Source of the DNA: Rheinheimera tangshanensis
GTDB lineage: Bacteria > Pseudomonadota > Gammaproteobacteria > Enterobacterales > Alteromonadaceae
Length of the DNA stretch: 64,000 nt
Direction: 5' to 3'
Assembly (NCBI RefSeq): GCF_014645135.1
Contig: NZ_BMLH01000011.1
Location: 62,001-126,000, forward strand
Shown: one piece after another, positions 60,929 through 64,000 of the stretch
Layout: each line of letters opens with the position of its first letter
Numbering within the stretch: position 1 is the first letter of the stretch
Notes under the pieces: model-generated
The model's input: only the letters and a program-made list of their open reading frames with translations
The model's database searches: none
What the model was told of the DNA's origin: nothing
Position numbers and translations under genes: made by a program

Positions 60929-61327
60929 TCAGCTTATAGCCTGGCGTTTGTCAAATAAGCTTTTGCCGTAGCCCACCGCAAAATAAATCATCAGGCTATG
61001 GAACACCATCACGGCGGCGTAAGTTAAAGCAGCGTCGGTGAAATGCTGAACAGCGATTATGCCGGCAGGGCTGCTGAACGTTAGCACTGCCTGTATCAAC
61101 GCATCGCTTAGGATTAGCGCATAAATCACCTTTTGACTTTGCTCTGTTGTCAGTACTGCACTTTGTTTTTTACTGTACTGATACACCAGAAACACTGTCA
61201 GTGCCGGCAGTAATAATACGTCCTGCACAAAACCTAATTTAATGGCTGAAAAATAGTTGGCTAAAGCCAGAACCAATAAAATCAGGATCTGAATAGCGAA
61301 AAAGCGGCTGATGATAAAAGGCAACAT
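60929..61327 (-). CDS. Hypothetical membrane protein, four helices
   Basis: A 132-aa integral membrane protein with four hydrophobic segments (about 10-27, 32-50, 65-85, 95-120) and a basic C-terminus (GKSLFDKRQAIS). AGGTGTGATCT precedes ATG. It ends 4 bases from the end of the convergent excalibur gene. No motif allows a family assignment. Confidence 0.7.
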   Translation of the reverse strand: MLPFIISRFFAIQILILLVLALANYFSAIKLGFVQDVLLLPALTVFLVYQYSKKQSAVLTTEQSQKVIYALILSDALIQAVLTFSSPAGIIAVQHFTDAALTYAAVMVFHSLMIYFAVGYGKSLFDKRQAIS

Positions 61328-61398
61328 AGATCACACCTGGGCAAAACAAAGAATATCAGCTTAAAGTATTGTTGATGAAATGGCGCTTCGACTTAAGT

Positions 61399-62421
61399 CT
61401 AAGGTGTTGCTATGGCTTGTTCTGTTGAACCTGTAGCAATAACCACCTGATTACGGCCATTGTGTTTAGCCTGATACAAAGCCACATCAGCGTTTTGTAA
61501 CCAGCTTTCCCAGTCACTGGCATGTTGTACAGTCGCTATACCTATAGACGTGGTCAGCGCTGAACCATCTGGCAGAGTCAACTGATGCCAAATGGCATGG
61601 CGGATTTTTTCGGCCAAACGATGTAAATCGGCCAGCTGGATTTCTTTGATCAGTAAGACAAACTCTTCACCGCCATAACGAAATACAGAGTCCTGCTGAC
61701 GGATCATTTGTTTCAACAACGGTACCAGCTGACTTAAAATTTGATCGCCAGCATGATGACCAAAATTGTCATTGATACGTTTGAAGTGGTCTAAATCCAG
61801 TAGCATTAAACCGCTGACTACGCCTTTTTGTTGAAACAGCTGGATGGCATAGGTTAACTCGTCGGTCAGAGAATGCCGGGTGGCCGCTCCTGTCAGCGGA
61901 TCTGTAGTAGCCAAACGCCTTAATTCCTGACGCTGCAGATGGGTGCGGTAAGCAAAAATATACGCAAAAATACTGGTGATTAAGGTGGTAGTGATAAAAG
62001 CCAACAACTGAAAGTTAGTACTAAAAATAGCGGAGTGTTCAGAAAAATGCAGCGATACAATAGCGCAGACCATCAACAATAACAGCAATAAGGCTTTGAT
62101 AGGCGCCACTAAAAAGAAGATAAATACCATCAGAGGATAGATCCAGAACAGCACATCCTGTCCCAGTTTCATACAAACAAGCACTGCTCCGAAACAGAAT
62201 ACGGCGGCCATCAAAAAGCCTGGCTTTTCCGTCTCTCCGGAGCGCCACGCCATCCAGACCGAAACTGTACTGACGGTAATCATCAGTATATCTACCATGC
62301 CAACCAGATAGTCTTCTGTAGCCATACGGTATAACGCATAAGGCAATAGCGTACAGCTGGCGATCAGACCCACCAGCGTAATCATGAAAAGATGGAAATC
62401 ATGCTTTAGGCGTTGTAACAA
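61399..62421 (-). CDS. Membrane-bound diguanylate cyclase
   Basis: A 340-aa inner-membrane enzyme making c-di-GMP. The first 175 residues hold about six membrane segments of MASE-like type; the GGDEF domain follows (about 180-335) with TTDPLTGAATRHSL, LLDLDHFKRIND, the active-site FRYGGEEF and an RQQD inhibitory site five residues before it, so it should be active and feedback-inhibited. TTG start at 62421, with GAGG 6 bases upstream. A single gene. Confidence 0.92.
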   Translation of the reverse strand: MLQRLKHDFHLFMITLVGLIASCTLLPYALYRMATEDYLVGMVDILMITVSTVSVWMAWRSGETEKPGFLMAAVFCFGAVLVCMKLGQDVLFWIYPLMVFIFFLVAPIKALLLLLLMVCAIVSLHFSEHSAIFSTNFQLLAFITTTLITSIFAYIFAYRTHLQRQELRRLATTDPLTGAATRHSLTDELTYAIQLFQQKGVVSGLMLLDLDHFKRINDNFGHHAGDQILSQLVPLLKQMIRQQDSVFRYGGEEFVLLIKEIQLADLHRLAEKIRHAIWHQLTLPDGSALTTSIGIATVQHASDWESWLQNADVALYQAKHNGRNQVVIATGSTEQAIATP

Positions 62422-62501
62422 GAGCTACCTCTGGTGTTCCATATCGTTGGATGGCCTGGATATAAAATCTGTTTATTCGTTTGCTCCTTACTCTGACAAA
62501 G

Positions 62502-62545
62502 AAAGCAGATGAAAACAACCTTATTGTTTTATCTGCTTTTTTTGT
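62502..62545. terminator. Rho-independent terminator between two minus-strand genes
   Basis: AAAGCAGAT (62502-62510) pairs with ATCTGCTTT (62531-62539), and the inner AAAACAA pairs with TTGTTTT. T-rich runs follow on both strands (TTTTTTTG on plus, CTTTCTTTG on minus). It ends the FMN reductase transcript. Confidence 0.75.
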
Positions 62546-62564
62546 ATTGTAAAGTTCAGCACTG

Positions 62565-63113
62565 TTAGTTTTTAAAACGTAATGCCAACTGCTGCAAAGC
62601 GTCCAATTGCTGCACTATTAAGCTTTGAATACGTTCATCTGTCAGTGTGTTGTCTGCATCGAAAGTATTGGCAAAGGCATTACAGAAGACTTCCGGTTTA
62701 TTCACTAAATGTAAGTCCAAAAACACACAAACCTGGCGTAAATGGTACTGAGCTCTTGAAGTGCCCATACCTCCGCCTGATCCCATAATAGCTGCCACTT
62801 TACCAGCCATTAAGGCGTTGTTGGGTTCACGCGATGCCCAGTCCAGTGCGTTTTTCAGCGCGGGCGCAATAGAGTAATTGTATTCAGGACAGGCCAGCAA
62901 AAAAGCATCTGCCTGTGCACACTGAGCCAGCAGCTGTTCTACGGCGACAGGTTTAGTGGCGATGTCTGAGTTATAAAAAGGTACATCCGTTAAATCAGCC
63001 AGTTCAATCTGCATGCCCTTTGGTGCATGAGCTATTGCATACTCAACTAAAGCTTTGTTGGTAGATTTCGCTCTTAAGCTGCCGCACAGAGCCAGTACTT
63101 TGAGTCCGGACAT
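62565..63113 (-). CDS. NADPH-dependent FMN reductase-family protein
   Basis: A 182-aa flavodoxin-like oxidoreductase: FMN-phosphate loop GSLRAKSTNKALVEYA, the isoalloxazine-side motif CPEYNYSIAPALKNALDW, and MGSGGGMGTSRAQYHLRQ. The group includes chromate, azo and quinone reductases (ChrR, YieF), and it gives two-electron reduction protecting from redox stress; the natural substrate is not determinable. AAGGAGAATCCA precedes ATG. Confidence 0.9.
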   Translation of the reverse strand: MSGLKVLALCGSLRAKSTNKALVEYAIAHAPKGMQIELADLTDVPFYNSDIATKPVAVEQLLAQCAQADAFLLACPEYNYSIAPALKNALDWASREPNNALMAGKVAAIMGSGGGMGTSRAQYHLRQVCVFLDLHLVNKPEVFCNAFANTFDADNTLTDERIQSLIVQQLDALQQLALRFKN

Positions 63114-63178
63114 TGGATTCTCCTTGATGTGAAGTTCTACTCTACACTAAGGCTGAATCCGTGGTATGACAACCTGAT

Positions 63179-63688
63179 TTAAAACAAATCTGAATTTAAA
63201 AATGGGATCATCGCCAGAATTAAGGCTTGATGATAGACAGAACTGCGGCTTAATCTGTTTTGAGTCAAGAGGGCTATGGCGCCACCTTTTTGTTTGATAT
63301 TGTTCTGATTAAACATGGCATCCATCACCTCACCCAGCTCTTTGCCTGCTTTGAGTTGCAACAAGGCTGCTGGCGGCAACATTAAACTGGCAGAGCGTGC
63401 CTTGCCTATTTTTCCCTGATGTTCAACCACCATCCAGGCGAAGGTAAAATCACCATCTAAACCCGCTTCTATCGCAACACGGTAATCTGCCTTGACGCTT
63501 GCCAATTCAGCCACACGATTCATGGCGCCCAGTAAGGTTTCATCGCTGCTCATTGGCTGATTGGCGACACCACTGGCTACCGCTATGCCTTGCACATCCA
63601 GAGTTTCAGCTGGGAACACCTCAGCAAAAGCAGAAGCAACAGCTTTGATTTTTGCCGGATTGGCGGAAGCTACTTTGATCACTAACAT
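63179..63688 (-). CDS. yjjX: Inosine/xanthosine triphosphatase YjjX
   Basis: Removes non-canonical purine triphosphates (ITP, XTP) from the nucleotide pool (169 aa, family about 170). Signature N-terminus VASANPAKIKAVASAF, GVANQPMSSDETLLGA with the conserved GAxNR (GAMNRVAEL), IEAGLDG, and QKGGAIALLTQNRLSR at the end. ATG 63688 with AGCAGG upstream is preferred over a GTG two codons earlier. Confidence 0.92.
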   Translation of the reverse strand: MLVIKVASANPAKIKAVASAFAEVFPAETLDVQGIAVASGVANQPMSSDETLLGAMNRVAELASVKADYRVAIEAGLDGDFTFAWMVVEHQGKIGKARSASLMLPPAALLQLKAGKELGEVMDAMFNQNNIKQKGGAIALLTQNRLSRSSVYHQALILAMIPFLNSDLF

Positions 63689-63760
63689 CAGCACACCTGC
63701 TTATCAAAAGCTCAGATACAACAAAGGCGGCCAGAGCCGCCTTATGTTCAGTCCGCAGTA

Positions 63761-64000
63761 TTAACCTGCTAAACCGACGTATACGTGTTGTACGTCATCG
63801 TCGGCGTCAATGGCTTCCAAAAAGGCTTCCACTTCAGCACGGGCGGCGTCATCCAGAGTCACAGGGTTATTTGGACGATACACTAACTTGGCTGAGGTGA
63901 CGTTAAAACCAAAAGCAGGCAACGCTTTGCTGACGGCATCCAGATCGGTGGGTTCAGTCAGGAACACGCTGTCGCCTTCTTCACCTTCCTCAAAGTCCTG
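63761..64000 (-). CDS. YebC/PmpR-family regulator, C-terminal part
   Basis: Eighty codons, open at the window edge, encode the C-terminal end of a YebC/TACO1-family protein: acidic [44 protein letters not shown] and the terminal [15 protein letters not shown], where the family ends DLDDVQNVYHN. Such proteins act as transcription regulators or help ribosomes through polyproline stretches. The missing N-terminus lies beyond 64000. The ending differs enough from E. coli YebC that a paralogue such as YeeN is possible. Confidence 0.85.
   Translation of the reverse strand, partial: QDFEEGEEGDSVFLTEPTDLDAVSKALPAFGFNVTSAKLVYRPNNPVTLDDAARAEVEAFLEAIDADDDVQHVYVGLAG

Overview
The window looks like ordinary chromosome of a free-living gammaproteobacterium, most likely Rheinheimera or a close Alteromonadales/Chromatiaceae relative. 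This is inferred from the classic miaB-ybeZ-ybeY-corC-lnt operon, several rRNA methyltransferases typical of the class (rlmA, rlmC, rlmJ), a yciU-type DNA mimic, and a large set of c-di-GMP, chemotaxis and TonB-dependent functions. I see no rRNA, tRNA, insertion sequence, phage, integrase or CRISPR array. Genes are densely packed on both strands. TTG and GTG starts are common where a good ribosome binding site is present.

Layout: 1-64 start of a minus-strand gene leaving the window; 313-2028 Tat-exported PhoD phosphatase; 2155-7764 (minus) the miaB to lnt operon; 7937-8584 amino-acid exporter; 8778-13348 (minus) a four-gene MacAB-like ABC exporter with adaptor; 13591-14442 EamA transporter; 14593-19098 a 1501-residue periplasmic-propeller/PAS/GGDEF/EAL sensor; 19221-21831 cbiB-like gene, mtnN and a pirin; 22005-23896 an alkylation-repair pair (ogt and an Ada/AraC/AlkA fusion); 24102-25942 a response-regulator phosphatase with a STAS partner; 26017-28411 small stand-alone genes.

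The most coherent accessory system is 28510-36668. An AraC-type regulator and a membrane protein with a degenerate GGDEF domain (minus) diverge from an operon encoding a TonB-dependent receptor, a secreted purple-acid-phosphatase-like enzyme and a lipoprotein beta-propeller phytase with a second, degenerate propeller half. The shared intergenic region holds Pho-box-like repeats. I read this as a phytate/organic-phosphate scavenging locus; together with PhoD at the left end it suggests adaptation to phosphate limitation.

The rest: 36768-37986 SIMPL protein and two small lipoproteins; 38145-40882 hydrolase and S9 peptidase; rlmC; an Aer-like chemoreceptor; SixA-like phosphatase; YgjP-type metallopeptidase, a cyclotransferase and a serine beta-lactamase-like hydrolase; a degenerate HD-GYP protein; an unexplained 486-base gap with a minus-oriented terminator; rlmA, VOC protein, yciU, a receiver-TPR protein, S1/P1 nuclease, rlmJ, a TrmH-like methyltransferase, a repeat-built lipoprotein, a lytic transglycosylase, the ahpC/ahpF peroxide system, an excalibur protein, a diguanylate cyclase, an FMN reductase, yjjX and the end of a yebC-family gene.

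Between genes lie at least two related families of short palindromic repeats. They share one end (an AACAAAGCTGCAGCTTC-like module) but carry different central hairpins. Full copies occur at 2051, 6196 and 58386 (family 1) and at 13489, 14492 and 21941 (family 2).
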